In this document: positions 1 through 11,116 of the stretch, in pieces
How positions within the stretch are numbered: the stretch's first letter is position 1
How the letters are laid out: each line of letters opens with the position of its first letter
DNA from: Volvox africanus
Lineage: Eukaryota; Chlorophyta; Chlorophyceae; Chlamydomonadales; Volvocaceae
Length of the DNA: 64,000 nucleotides
Assembly: GCA_030268105.1 (NCBI GenBank)
Contig: BSDZ01000079.1
Span: 124,001 to 188,000 of the forward strand
Direction of reading: 5' to 3'
Made by a program: the position numbers and the translations under genes
Notes under the pieces: model-generated
Databases searched by the model: none
What the model saw: the letters and a program-made list of their open reading frames with translations, nothing else
Told to the model about the DNA's origin: nothing

Positions 1-3000
1 TATTTACCTTTCCACCGACGACTCCACGAACGCCACCGCCAACACCGCCACCACCAAAGCACCACCATAATCGCCGACACCGAAGGGGGGGGGAGAAGGA
101 GGAAAAGGAGGGCACACGGGAGGGAGGGAGTGAGATCGGGAGGGAAGTAGGTACGGCACCGATACTTACCTTTCCACCGACGACTCCACGAACGCCACCG
201 CCAACACCGCCACCACCAAAGCACCACCATCATCGCCGACACCGACGGGGGGGGGAGAAGGGGGAAAAGGAGGGCACACGGGAGGGAGGGAGTGAGATCG
301 GGAGGGAAGTAGGTACGGCACCGATACTTACCTTTCCACCGACGACTCCACGAACGCCACCGCCATCACATCCGCAACCAAGGCACCACCATCATCGCCG
401 ACATCGAAGGGGTGGGGGAGAAGGGGGAAAAGGAGGGCACACGGGAGGGAGGTAGTGAGATCGGGAGGGAAGTAGGTTCGGCACCGATACTTACCTTTCC
501 ACCGACGACTCCACGAACGCCACCGCAACCACCGCCACCACCAAAGCACCACCATCATCGCTGACACCGAAGGGGGGGGGAGAAGGAGGAAAAGGAGGGC
601 ACACGGGAGGGAGGGAGTGAGATCGGGAGGGAAGTAGGTACGGCACCGATATTTACCTTTCCACCGACGACTCCACGAACGCCACCGCCAACACCGCCAC
701 CACCAAAGCACCACCATAATCGCCGACACCGAAGGGGGGGGGAGAAGGAGGAAAAGGAGGGCACACGGGAGGGAGGGAGTGAGATCGGGAGGGAAGTAGG
801 TACGGCACCGATACTTACCTTTCCACCGACGACTCCACGAACGCCACCGCCACCACCGCCACCACCAAAGCACCACCATCATCGCCGACACCGAAGGGGG
901 GGGAGAAGGGGGAAAAGGAGGGCACACGGGAGGGAGGTAGTGAGATCGGGAGGGAAGTAGGTTCGGCACCGATACTTACCTTTCCACCGACGACTCCACG
1001 AACGCCACCGCCATCATATCCGCAACTAAAGCACCACCATCATCGCCGACACCGAAGGGGGGGGGAGAAGGGGGAAAAGGAGGGCACACGGGAGGGAGGG
1101 AGTGAGATCGGGAGGGAAGTAGGTACGGCACCGATACTTACCTTTCCACCGACGACTCCACGAACGCCACCGCCACCACCGCCACCACCAAAGCACCACC
1201 ATCATCGCCGACACCGAAGGGGGGGGGAGAAGGCGGAAAAGGAGGGCACACGGGAGGGAGGGAGTGAGATCGGGAGGGAAGTAGGTACGGCACCGATACT
1301 TACCTTTCCACCGACGACTCCACGAACGCCACCGCCACCACCGCCACCACCAAAGCACCACCATCATCGCCGACACCGAAGGGGGGGGAGAAGGGGGAAA
1401 AGGAGGGCACACGGGAGGGAGGGAGTGAGATCGGGAGGGAAGTAGGTACGGCACCGATACTTTCCTTTTCACCGACGACTCCACGAACGCCACCGCCATC
1501 ACATCCGCAACCAAAGCACCACCATCATCGCCGACACCGAAAGGGGGGGGAGAAGGGGGAAAAGGAAAGCACACGGGAGGGAGGGAGTGAGATCGGGAGG
1601 GAAGTAGGTACGGCACCGATACTTACCTTTCCACCGACGACTCCACGAACGCCACCGCCATCACATCCGCAACCAAGGCACCACCATCATCGCCGACATC
1701 GAAGGGGTGGGGGAGAAGGGGGAAAAGGAGGGCACACGGGAGGGAGGGAGTGAGATCGGGAGGGAAGTAGGTTCGGCACCGATACTTACCTTTCCACCGA
1801 CGACTCCACGAACGCCACCGCAACCACCGCCACCACCAAAGCACCACCATCATCGCTGACACCGAAGGGGGGGGGAGAAGGAGGAAAAGGAGGGCACACG
1901 GGAGGGAGGGAGTGAGATCGGGAGGGAAGTAGGTACGGCACCGATACTTACCTTTCCACCGACGACTCCACGAACGCCACCGCCACCACCGCCACCACCA
2001 AAGCACCACCATCATCGCCGACACCGAAGGGGGGGGAGAAGGGGGAAAAGGAGGGCACACGGGAGGGAGGTAGTGAGATCGGGAGGGAAGTAGGTTCGGC
2101 ACCGATACTTACCTTTCCACCGACGACTCCACGAACGCCACCGCCATCATATCCGCAACTAAAGCACCACCATCATCGCCGACACCGAAGGGGGGGGGAG
2201 AAGGGGGAAAAGGAGGGCACACGGGAGGGAGGGAGTGAGATCGGGAGGGAAGTAGGTACGGCACCGATACTTACCTTTCCACCGACGACTCCACGAACGC
2301 CACCGCCACCACCGCCACCACCAAAGCACCACCATCATCGCCGACACCGAAGGGGGGGGGAGAAGGCGGAAAAGGAGGGCACACGGGAGGGAGGGAGTGA
2401 GATCGGGAGGGAAGTAGGTACGGCACCGATACTTACCTTTCCACCGACGACTCCACGAACGCCACCGCCACCACCGCCACCACCAAAGCACCACCATCAT
2501 CGCCGACACCGAAGGGGGGGGAGAAGGGGGAAAAGGAGGGCACACGGGAGGGAGGGAGTGAGATCGGGAGGGAAGTAGGTACGGCACCGATACTTTCCTT
2601 TTCACCGACGACTCCACGAACGCCACCGCCACCACCACCGCAACCAAAGCACCACCATCATCGCCGACACCGAAAGGGGGGGGAGAAGGGGGAAAAGGAA
2701 AGCACACGGGAGGGAGGGAGTGAGATCGGGAGGGAAGTAGGTACGGCACCGATACTTACCTTTCCACCGACGACTCCACGAACGCCACCGCCATCACATC
2801 CGCAACCAAGGCACCACCATCATCGCCGACATCGAAGGGGTGGGGGAGAAGGGGGAAAAGGAGGGCACACGGGAGGGAGGGAGTGAGATCGGGAGGGAAG
2901 TAGGTTCGGCACCGATACTTACCTTTCCACCGACGACTCCACGAACGCCACCGCAACCACCGCCACCACCAAAGCACCACCATCATCGCTGACACCGAAG

Positions 3001-4536
3001 GGGGGGGGAGAAGGAGGAAAAGGAGGGCACACGGGAGGGAGGGAGTGAGATCGGGAGGGAAGTAGGTACGGCACCGATACTTACCTTTCCACCGACGACT
3101 CCACGAACGCCACCGCCACCACCGCCACCACCAAAGCACCACCATCATCGCCGACACCGAAGGGGGGGGAGAAGGGGGAAAAGGAGGGCACACGGGAGGG
3201 AGGTAGTGAGATCGGGAGGGAAGTAGGTTCGGCACCGATACTTACCTTTCCACCGACGACTCCACGAACGCCACCGCCATCATATCCGCAACTAAAGCAC
3301 CACCATCATCGCCGACACCGAAGGGGGGGGGAGAAGGGGGAAAAGGAGGGCACACGGGAGGGAGGGAGTGAGATCGGGAGGGAAGTAGGTACGGCACCGA
3401 TACTTACCTTTCCACCGACGACTCCACGAACGCCACCGCCACCACCGCCACCACCAAAGCACCACCATCATCGCCGACACCGAAGGGGGGGGGGAGAAGG
3501 CGGAAAAGGAGGGCACACGGGAGGGAGGGAGTGAGATCGGGAGGGAAGTAGGTACGGCACCGATACTTACCTTTCCACCGACGACTCCACGAACGCCACC
3601 GCCACCACCGCCACCACCAAAGCACCACCATCATCGCCGACACCGAAGGGGGGGGAGAAGGGGGAAAAGGAGGGCACACGGGAGGGAGGGAGTGAGATCG
3701 GGAGGGAAGTAGGTACGGCACCGATACTTTCCTTTTCACCGACGACTCCACGAACGCCACCGCCATCACATCCGCAACCAAAGCACCACCATCATCGCCG
3801 ACACCGAAAGGGGGGGGAGAAGGGGGAAAAGGAAAGCACACGGGAGGGAGGGAGTGAGATCGGGAGGGAAGTAGGTACGGCACCGATACTTACCTTTCCA
3901 CCGACGACTCCACGAACGCCACCGCCATCACATCCGCAACCAAGGCACCACCATCATCGCCGATATCGAAGGGGTGGGGGAGAAGGGGGAAAAGGAGGGC
4001 ACACGGGAGGGAGGGAGTGAGATCGGGAGGGAAGTAGGTTCGGCACCGATACTTACCTTTCCACCGACGACTCCACGAACGCCACCGCCATCACATCCGC
4101 AACCAAGGCACCACCATCATCGCCGACATCGAAGGGGTGGGGGAGAAGGGGGAAAAGGAGGGCACACGGGAGGGAGGTAGTGAGATCGGGAGGGAAGTAG
4201 GTTCGGCACCGATACTTACCTTTCCACCGACGACTCCACGAACGCCACCGCCATCACATCCGCAACCAAAGCACCACCATCATCGCCGACACCGAAGGGG
4301 GGGGGAGAAGGGGGAAAAGGAGGGCACACGGGAGGGAGGGAGTGAGATCGGGAGGGAAGTAGGTTCGGCACCGATACTTACCTTTCCACCGACGACTCCA
4401 CGAACGCCACCGCCATCACATCCGCAACCAAAGCACCACCATCATCGCCGACATCGAACGGGGGGGGGAGAAGGGGGAAAAGGAGGGCACACGGGAGGGA
4501 GGGAGTGAGATCGGGAGGGAAGTAGGTACGGCACCG
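1..4536 (+). repeat. Satellite array, ~162 bp monomer (left array)
   Basis: About 28 head-to-tail monomers of 161-163 bp. Each starts near CCGATACTTACC, continues with a C-rich, G-poor half (CCACCG/CCACCA runs) and ends with a purine-rich half containing a G7-G10 run and many GGG triplets. Length varies mainly by the poly-G run and by the number of CCACCA-type triplets. Monomer types differ just after CGAACGCCACCG (CCACCACCGCC, CAACACCGCC, AACCACCGCC, ATCACATCCGCAACC). Some monomers read CTTTCCTTTTC instead of CTTACCTTTCC. Open frames cross several monomers because 162 is divisible by 3, but frame shifts with poly-G length and the predicted peptides are low-complexity. I treat the array as non-coding. 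The array stops exactly at the Gypsy-A LTR. Confidence 0.97.
321..3882 (+). repeat. Higher-order repeat, 1133 bp (7 monomers)
   Basis: The same ordered set of monomer types recurs at 1616-2748 and 2749-3882 with an 1133 bp period. The stretch 321-1615 is the same set with one additional monomer inserted at about 646-807, making eight. Diagnostic monomers are the ones with ATCATATCCGCAACTAAAG (near 1003, 2143 and 3276) and the one beginning TTTCCTTTTC (near 1460, 2593 and 3727). This indicates recent amplification of a multimer rather than of single monomers. Confidence 0.9.
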
Positions 4537-4927
4537 TGTTGTATCCTTAATGCATTTTGGTAATTCATTAAGTATAATAATTATCTGTTTATTATTTTAT
4601 GGTATAACATATTTAATTTTCAGATTAACTTTTTCATGTTCCCATCTGGCATTCGATTTGTGGATTTGGTCTCGGCTGTCGACGACCAATACTTACCGAT
4701 TTCCTGAAACATCTGAACCTGTCGGTTACTCCATAACCTGTATGGAATGGGCCATTTACCGCCTGAATGGTAAATGGTGGAACATCTGGTTCCTGGTTCA
4801 CTGAATCTCCGGTTGTAGTGGTGACTTCTGAAGGTCACGCCCGGTTCGAGGCCTTATGGTCTCTCAAGTACGACCTGGTCGGCGGCGTATCTTTTGATAC
4901 CACCCTTCGTGGGTACCATATACAACA
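4537..4927 (+). repeat. Gypsy-A 5' LTR (391 bp)
   Basis: Begins TGTTGTAT and ends ATACAACA, a perfect 8 bp terminal inverted repeat with the standard TG...CA ends. It is followed after a 3 nt spacer by a primer binding site. The first ~90 bp is AT-rich and the rest is of mixed composition. No second copy was found in the window. Confidence 0.88.
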
Positions 4928-4930
4928 AGC

Positions 4931-4942
4931 TGGTATCGAGAC
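4931..4942 (+). other. Primer binding site, Gypsy-A
   Basis: TGGTATCGAGAC, 3 nt after the LTR. It starts TGG, as a site complementary to a tRNA 3' CCA end must. The same 12-mer follows the Gypsy-B LTRs. It is close to, but not the same as, the plant-type initiator tRNA-Met site TGGTATCAGAGC, so the primer tRNA is uncertain. Confidence 0.8.
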
Positions 4943-5048
4943 AGTTTCTCCCTGGGACGTCTCGTCAAATCTTCCGCTGAAATCTTTTCAAGCCTTCTCA
5001 AGTCTTTCTGTGGTAACTGCTCAAGCCACTCAAGCTACCCTTTTATAA

Positions 5049-5156
5049 ATGGACATCGACCACGATCTTCCTTCTGCCGACATCCCTCTGGACATGGAGA
5101 CATTGCCTCAGGAGCTGAGCGCCGCCATTTTCGCTGCGGCTACCACCGGTCTGTAA
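5049..5156 (+). CDS. Short leader ORF, Gypsy-A (35 aa)
   Basis: A 35-codon ATG-initiated frame between the primer site and gag. It is acidic at the N terminus and ends in an Ala-rich stretch, Thr-Gly-Leu, then TAA. Gypsy-B has a 31-codon ORF in the same relative place, with an acidic/Ser start and an Ala-rich ...Ser-Gly-Leu-stop end, so the feature is conserved between two diverged families. It could be a regulatory upstream ORF or a first gag exon, since both stops lie in a GTAAT context. Function is not known. The rest of the leader (5157-5706) shows no other feature I can support. Confidence 0.45.
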   Translation: MDIDHDLPSADIPLDMETLPQELSAAIFAAATTGL

Positions 5157-5706
5157 TATTCACGAAATTAGTCTAGTGACACTTAGAACCTGCTCTCTGT
5201 GAGTTTGGCTGTGCTTTCTGTTAAAGTCAATCTCTAAGTTAGTCGCGGTCAACGTGGCTCGCGACCTAGACAATTCTGCCTTCTCTGTTAGGTAATATCT
5301 TCCTGCAACACTGCTTTCTATCTAGAACTTGTATTGCAGTTTTGCTGAGGAATCCCTGTAGTTGCGGGTTCGATAGTACCTTCGCATCGAATCCAACGAG
5401 GAGTCGACTCCGTGAATTCACTTCGGCTTTCACTAATACATATATATATCTGTTACTTGAAAGGTATTGTGTTTGTTTCAACCGCCGTGAGTGCTTCTGC
5501 AGTGTCAACACCTCAGACCCGTCGGAGCGGCACTTCTGCCCAGTCACTCCGATCCATCGCAAATCAACTTCACGCGCGGACTTCAAAATTTTTGAAGTTC
5601 ATCGAAGGCATCCAAGCGTTGGGTAGGCCCTGGTCCTTGCCCTTGCTTTGCCTTTCGCCAGAACAGTCACTCGCAGTTCGATCTGTTAGGCTTTCAGGCA
5701 TACAAT

Positions 5707-7026
5707 ATGCAAGCCTCGAACTTAGCGAATGCTGTCTCGGCTCTTGCTGCCAACACCTTTCAGTTTGTTGGCCGGATTGCTGCTAATGCTAGCCAAGCGA
5801 ATAGGTGGGAATGGCTCTCTAGGTTGACACAGCCACCAAATGCTGCTGTGGCAGGTGGTATCGACCTTCCGAACCAGCCTTCACCTATTCCCAGGCAAGG
5901 CGGCACAGCATCCCCTGAGGCACCTACATCACCTATTTATGCCCCATCCCCTTTTTATGTTCATGGCCCTGCTGTAGTGTCAAACCATTTGACACCTGGT
6001 GCCGTGGATATTCCTGGGATGGCTCCCGCTGCTGCCGCAACAACTTGTGCTGCTGTTGCGGGCACCTCTTCCAGGCCACCTGGGCCTCCTCATACTGGAC
6101 ATGAGGACGAGGTGATAAAAATAGCGATCGCAGTGCCTAAGCTGAATATCCCTATGGATGTTAAGCTTTCTGATTTAGGACGAGTTGCTGCGCCTCTAAC
6201 ACGGGCCTTTGTCCGTAATGTTAGGAACTACTTTGCCACAGCCCGTGGGGGTCAACAGGACTCTATGCGCCGTCTTTTCTTGGCCACTGCCTTTGAAGGC
6301 GCGGCAAGATTATGGCACGATCAATGGACTAACGCATGGGATTCCTATACATCTGAGGAACTGCTAGAAGCACTGCTTGTCCGTTTTGCACCCCAGGTCC
6401 AGTCACGTGACACTGAGGCACGCCTGAAATTAAATGCTGGCAAATACCGCATGCACCCTGGAGAAACTGTCTCTGCCTATCAGAGCCGCTTTGAGGCTCT
6501 TGTCACGCCCATTGCGGACCTGTCTGATAGTGAGCGTGTGTTTTGGTTTCAGCAGGGCCTCTCATCCGACCTTAGTGGGGACTGTGCAACTGACCTGTCG
6601 GGTAAAACCTTTAAGTCATATACAGACTTGGTTCAGTTCTCCCTGGGAGCTGAACTTAGGTTACTGGCCCGACGGGAATCTGACAAACTGGCCCGTCCCA
6701 AAATGAACATGCTGTCGGTACAGGACATGGCCTGCGACGACCCTGACGAGGAGACCCCGGCGCCCCCGACCAAAAAACCGCGGGCTGCATCCGTTCGTCC
6801 AGGCATCACCGGGCACGAGGATCAGCCGCGGCAGGTTAAGGGCGCCGGTAAGTCTAAGAGGGGCGGCGGACAGCAGGGGAGGCACTTGGCCCCAAAAGGG
6901 GGCCATGTGCAGAAGAAGGGGCCTAAGCAGAACCTGGCGGAGTATCTAACCACATTCAAATGTACTAGACGGGAGTTCCATTTTCGTAAACAACATGGGA
7001 TGTGCCTATGTTGCGGTTCCACAGGA
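5707..7026 (+). CDS. gag: Gag polyprotein, Gypsy-A, 3'-truncated
   Basis: Retrotransposon capsid/nucleocapsid protein. The first ~110 residues are Pro/Ala-rich. Residues ~135-330 form a Ty3/Gypsy-type capsid domain with the segment FEALVTPIADL..SERVFWF, which is nearly shared with Gypsy-B Gag. A basic Lys/Gly-rich linker follows, then the start of a CCHC knuckle (CLCCGSTGHH, about residues 435-444). The last cysteine of the knuckle is missing because the coding sequence runs into Gypsy-B DNA at about 7027, so the final residues encoded to 7167 are not genuine Gag. The ATG at 5707 is the first giving a Gag-like product. An earlier or spliced start is possible. Confidence 0.85.
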
Positions 7027-7051
7027 CATCATACAGCATCGACTGCAGGGG

Positions 7052-10000
7052 TCATTGGGCTTGCGTGGCACGTTTGCGGGCTTCTTCGAGCAGGGGTTTC
7101 ATGTCCTGTGAGAAGTTGCGTGCCGGTTCCCATGAGTTGTGCTCGTCGGTATACCCTGTCCACTTAACCAAGTACTCGTGTACTGTTCGCTTACGTCGGT
7201 GTCGGCCCACACGACGCGCGCGATAATCTAACACCCGCTCCACATCATAAAACTTCTGTTTACCAGCGATCCAGGTCTCGGGAACTGGTTCGATCGCTGT
7301 GGGGGCGTTAGCAGACTCAGGGACGGGTTCCGTACCACGATACGGACGAACAAGCGATACGTGAAACGTGGGGTGAATGGTCATATCAGTGGGCAATGCA
7401 AGCTCCACAGCCACATTCCCAACCATGTGCATGACAGGATACGGACCAATCCAACGGGGTAAGAGTTTTCGGGATCCGTCGGCCAAGGAACGCAAGTTCT
7501 TGGTGCTTAGCAACACGAGTTGCCCCTCCGAAAACGTCACATCCTGCTTGGATTTGTTGTAGTATTCCGTCGTTCGTTGCTGCGCCGCGTCCAAACACGA
7601 CTTCGCGTCTGTGATTCGGGACATAAAAGACTTGGCAAAAAGTTTAGCAGCAGGCACGTTCACTTCCAACTCACGCCACACGGGTAGCGCGGGATGAAAC
7701 CCGTAGTTAAGAAAGAACGGACTTTTGCCTGTAGAGCGGTTAACAGCGTTGTTAAGCGCGAATTCTGCCGCAGTCAAATATGTATCCCAAACAAGTGGTG
7801 TGCGACCAGCATAATTGCGCAACATATCACCCAACGTGCGGTTTGTGCGTTCGGTTTGACCATCAGTCTGCGGGTGATACGCCGTGCTCAGGTTGACGCG
7901 CATGCCAACTAGTTTGCAGAGCGCTTCCCAAAACTTAGACGTGAACTGTCCACCGCGGTCCGAGATCACATTTTTGGGAATCCCGTGTAACCGAACTACA
8001 TTATCGAAAAACAAACGTCCGGTTTGCTCAGCCGTGCAGGATGATGTGCATGGTGCTAGGTGAACCATCTTAGTCAGACGGTCGACCATTACGAACACCG
8101 CATCGTATCCCCCCTCAGTTTTGGGCAGCGCGACTACGAAGTCCATGGAAACACTTTCCCAAGGCGCATCCGGGACAGGCAACGGTTGCAACAACCCATG
8201 GCCCTTACCGGACAAAGCCTTATTGCGCTGGCACAGACTGCATGTCTGGACGAAGTTCGCCGCATCCTTAGCCAAACGAGGCCACCAAAAGGAACGTTGC
8301 ACCAAGTCGATCAATCGCTTGCTACCAGGGTGTCCTGCTAACGGGTCCTCGTGGAACCGCGCAAGGATGTCGTAGCGTAGCGCGTCGTCGTTCGGAACGA
8401 CGATTTGCGTAGCTGCACCCTCCGTCCGTAGCCAAAGGCCATTCTGCTTGCGAAGGTTTTCTACATTAGCCGGGTCCGCGAACCAGGCGTCTGCGTTGTA
8501 GGCAACCTTCAACCGCTCCGCGAGGTCCGTCGCGATCGGTACCTCCTCGCTACGCGGCCGCACGACGGGCGCTGCCAAAATTGCAGCGTGTAGCGACGGA
8601 TGTCGACTGAGAGCATCGGCAATATTCAATTTACCAGAAATATACTCCCAGGTGCAGTTGAACCTAGCTAGATATTCCATCCACCTAGCTTGACGGCGGT
8701 TCAACGTCGGAACGCTTTGCAAAAACGTTAGGGGCTTATGGTCAGTCTTTAAAGTAAACGGGCGTCCCTCGAGGTAACAGCGCCATTCCTTTAAAGCATG
8801 CAGCACAGCCAGAAGCTCCTGTTCCCCGGTGGTGTAGCGAATCTCCGCACCAGAAAACTTCTTACTCGTGAAGGCGATCGGTCGCCCTTCCTGTAACAAT
8901 ACAGCGCCGCTTCCAAATATTGAGGCATCAGACACTACCTCAACACGAAATGGCAACGAGTAATCGGGGAATGCAAGGGTGACATCTTCGGCAACGATCT
9001 GTTTGAGCTCTTCGAATGCCCGCTGGCATTGCGACGTCCACGACTCGAGCGAAACGAAAACGCCTTTGCGAGTTAAGTTAGTAAGCGGGGCCGCAATGAT
9101 GGAATATTTTTCAATGAACTTCCGGAAATAATTGGTCAAGCCAAGGAACTTACGCAGCTCCGTGAGGTTCTGAGGCGCGGGCCAATCGCGAACCACGGCG
9201 ACCTTCCGCGGGTCCATCTTCACACCGGTGGCCGACACAATGTGGCCCAAATATTCCACCTGAGGCTGCGCCCAAAAGCATTTGGCGCGTTTAGCAAACA
9301 ATTGCTCCCGCCTCATAACGTCGAGCACGAGCCGAAGATGCTCCAAGTGCTCCTCGCGCGTTTTAGAATATACCAAGATGTCATCCAGGTAGCAAACAAC
9401 GAACCTGTCGATAAACGGCCTAAACATTCGGTCCATAACCGCCTGAAACGTCGCAGGGGCATTAGTCAAACCAAACGATAGGACCGTATACTCAAAGTGA
9501 CCGAAGGGCGTCCGAAAAGCGGTTTTCGGGATATCAGAGGCAGCGATGCGAATCTGATTGTAGCCCTGTTGTAAGTCAATTGAGGAAAAATAAGCCGAGC
9601 CCTTCAGCTTATCCAACAGGTCGTCAACGCGTGGCAAAGGATAGCGATTTTTCACCGTGTTCGCATTTAACCCCCGGTAATCGATGCACATGCGCAAGGT
9701 CCCATCCTTCTTACCGACAAACAAAATCGGTGCAGAATACGGGGATGTGCTGGGGCGTATCATACCCTTCGCGAGTAAATCCGTCACCTGGCGCTTTACC
9801 TCGTCCAGCTCCAATGGACTCAACCTGTACATTGGCCGGGCCGTAGGCTGCGCTCCAGGCATGAGAGGGATTGTGTGATCAACAGGACGCATAGGTGGTA
9901 GCCCAGGGATATCTTTAAAGACGTCCTCATACTGCGACAGTAGGGCCTCAACCTCAGGATCCGCAGAAATCTGCGCGGTGGTGACACAACAGCTCACCCG

Positions 10001-11113
10001 CGGCCTTAAAAGCAGTCCGTGGGCACCCTTCCGTAACAAACGGACGGCCTCCTTACGCCCGACTAGCTCTGGTTCGATTCGCGCGGCCATTGCGGTCACA
10101 GCGAAATTAACCATAGGCACCGCCTCAGTTTCGCCCTCCTTTGGTGTGACATGTTCGAACGACAGGAAAGGTACCTTAATCGACAGAGTACCCTTGCACA
10201 TATGCAGGGTTGCGGTCTCCATGTCGATGCGCGCGCGGTACTGTCGTAATGTCGACGACCCCATTATGTACGGTGCAGTCTCTGCTAAGCCCTGCAGCAC
10301 GTACGGCCGGGTCACAACACGCAAAGGGCCTAACGATAGGCTAAGGGTAATCCTGCCCACGATGGGATGCTTACCCCCGTCAGCAAGGGTAACCTGTGGA
10401 CAATCAGACGACTCTGGGGACAACCCCAGCGCATTCACCTCTGCGACAGAGATGAAGTCGTCGCTGGCACCGGTGTCAACAAGTGCCTTCAGAGTACGGC
10501 CATTCAAACCGATCTGAACCACAGGGACACGGTTATCTACGAGCGACTGCCCAGCAGACAACGTCAGTGCACTTAAGGCGGGTCCGTAACCAACGGCACC
10601 CCCATCAGGAGCGTCGTACCAAACGTCAACCGAGTAGGATAGGTGTGGCCACGGAGCCAACGTACCCTCCCGATCCACACCATTAAACAAAACGGTGCCC
10701 GGCTCGAACCGGTGGACATGCCGCATACCCCTTAACGATGCCTCTGCCTTGCGCCGACAGAAAGCGGGGAGTAAAACACATGCGGCAGTGTCTGGATATT
10801 GACGCCTACACCTCCTGTACATGGCCAACTGTTCCGACATCTCACGCAGAGACGAGGGGATGAACAAAACCACGTGGTTGGACAGATCGATAGACGACAG
10901 GGGACGGCGAGGTGTAAACACATTACACAACGGATCGAAGCAGAGAAGTCCCGTGCGTCCGTCAAGCGTGATGCGTCGCGCAATGACTCGCTCGATGTGT
11001 CCAAGTACACAAGGCAACAATGCCTTAACGGCTGGCCGTAAGGATGACCACCGACCACGCGTTAGTTCAGAAATCCCGGGTGGTGCCCCCTCCACAGGAA
11101 CCCGGGCAAGCCC
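7052..11113 (-). CDS. pol: Pol polyprotein, Gypsy-B copy 1 (read through from gag)
   Basis: About 1353 codons in the same frame as gag, directly after its UAG. There is no ATG near the start (first Pol-like residues at 11095), so it is probably made only as Gag-Pol. Counting from 11095: N-terminal domain of ~165 aa; aspartic protease (DTGAS ~207-211); reverse transcriptase (Asp ~507, YLDD ~569-572); RNase H (SDAS ~722, TDH ~785, ADALSR ~826); integrase zinc finger (H..H..CSLC ~915-955) and DDE core (MDF ~985, SDRGGQF ~1046, Glu in QTERTN ~1082); GPY/F-type module (RWIGPYPV ~1214); C-terminal chromodomain (~1283-1337, EYLVKWTGY). This is the chromovirus layout, in which the chromodomain is thought to guide integration to marked chromatin. 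The frame is intact; stop TGA at 7052-7054. Confidence 0.95.
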   Translation of the reverse strand, partial: GLARVPVEGAPPGISELTRGRWSSLRPAVKALLPCVLGHIERVIARRITLDGRTGLLCFDPLCNVFTPRRPLSSIDLSNHVVLFIPSSLREMSEQLAMYRRCRRQYPDTAACVLLPAFCRRKAEASLRGMRHVHRFEPGTVLFNGVDREGTLAPWPHLSYSVDVWYDAPDGGAVGYGPALSALTLSAGQSLVDNRVPVVQIGLNGRTLKALVDTGASDDFISVAEVNALGLSPESSDCPQVTLADGGKHPIVGRITLSLSLGPLRVVTRPYVLQGLAETAPYIMGSSTLRQYRARIDMETATLHMCKGTLSIKVPFLSFEHVTPKEGETEAVPMVNFAVTAMAARIEPELVGRKEAVRLLRKGAHGLLLRPRVSCCVTTAQISADPEVEALLSQYEDVFKDIPGLPPMRPVDHTIPLMPGAQPTARPMYRLSPLELDEVKRQVTDLLAKGMIRPSTSPYSAPILFVGKKDGTLRMCIDYRGLNANTVKNRYPLPRVDDLLDKLKGSAYFSSIDLQQGYNQIRIAASDIPKTAFRTPFGHFEYTVLSFGLTNAPATFQAVMDRMFRPFIDRFVVCYLDDILVYSKTREEHLEHLRLVLDVMRREQLFAKRAKCFWAQPQVEYLGHIVSATGVKMDPRKVAVVRDWPAPQNLTELRKFLGLTNYFRKFIEKYSIIAAPLTNLTRKGVFVSLESWTSQCQRAFEELKQIVAEDVTLAFPDYSLPFRVEVVSDASIFGSGAVLLQEGRPIAFTSKKFSGAEIRYTTGEQELLAVLHALKEWRCYLEGRPFTLKTDHKPLTFLQSVPTLNRRQARWMEYLARFNCTWEYISGKLNIADALSRHPSLHAAILAAPVVRPRSEEVPIATDLAERLKVAYNADAWFADPANVENLRKQNGLWLRTEGAATQIVVPNDDALRYDILARFHEDPLAGHPGSKRLIDLVQRSFWWPRLAKDAANFVQTCSLCQRNKALSGKGHGLLQPLPVPDAPWESVSMDFVVALPKTEGGYDAVFVMVDRLTKMVHLAPCTSSCTAEQTGRLFFDNVVRLHGIPKNVISDRGGQFTSKFWEALCKLVGMRVNLSTAYHPQTDGQTERTNRTLGDMLRNYAGRTPLVWDTYLTAAEFALNNAVNRSTGKSPFFLNYGFHPALPVWRELEVNVPAAKLFAKSFMSRITDAKSCLDAAQQRTTEYYNKSKQDVTFSEGQLVLLSTKNLRSLADGSRKLLPRWIGPYPVMHMVGNVAVELALPTDMTIHPTFHVSLVRPYRGTEPVPESANAPTAIEPVPETWIAGKQKFYDVERVLDYRARRVGRHRRKRTVHEYLVKWTGYTDEHNSWEPARNFSQDMKPLLEEARKRATQAQ

Positions 11114-11116
11114 CTA
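11075..11116 (-). promoter_or_regulatory. Gag-Pol readthrough signal, copy 1
   Basis: Gag ends in UAG (11114-11116) followed by GGG. After a 7 nt spacer, CCCGGGU (11100-11106) can pair perfectly with ACCCGGG (11075-11081) across an 18 nt loop. Pol continues in frame 0. Stop codon, G-rich 3' context, spacer and stem resemble the murine leukaemia virus type of stop suppression. Readthrough itself is inferred. Confidence 0.65.

Larger units (their letters stand above)
4537..7026 (+). mobile_element. Gypsy-A: 5' half of a Ty3/Gypsy LTR retrotransposon
   Basis: A plus-strand element inserted in the satellite: 5' LTR, primer site, leader and gag up to the zinc knuckle. It is cut at about 7027, where minus-strand Gypsy-B sequence begins. 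Protease, RT, integrase and the 3' LTR are absent from the window. Its gag is clearly related to Gypsy-B gag but is a different family, since the LTR length and sequence differ. The base pairs before the LTR (CACCG, 4532-4536) are satellite sequence, so this edge is a genuine insertion edge. Confidence 0.9.

Noticed and set aside
1..4536. CRISPR array.
   Set aside because: Units are contiguous 162 bp monomers without unique spacers, in eukaryotic context.
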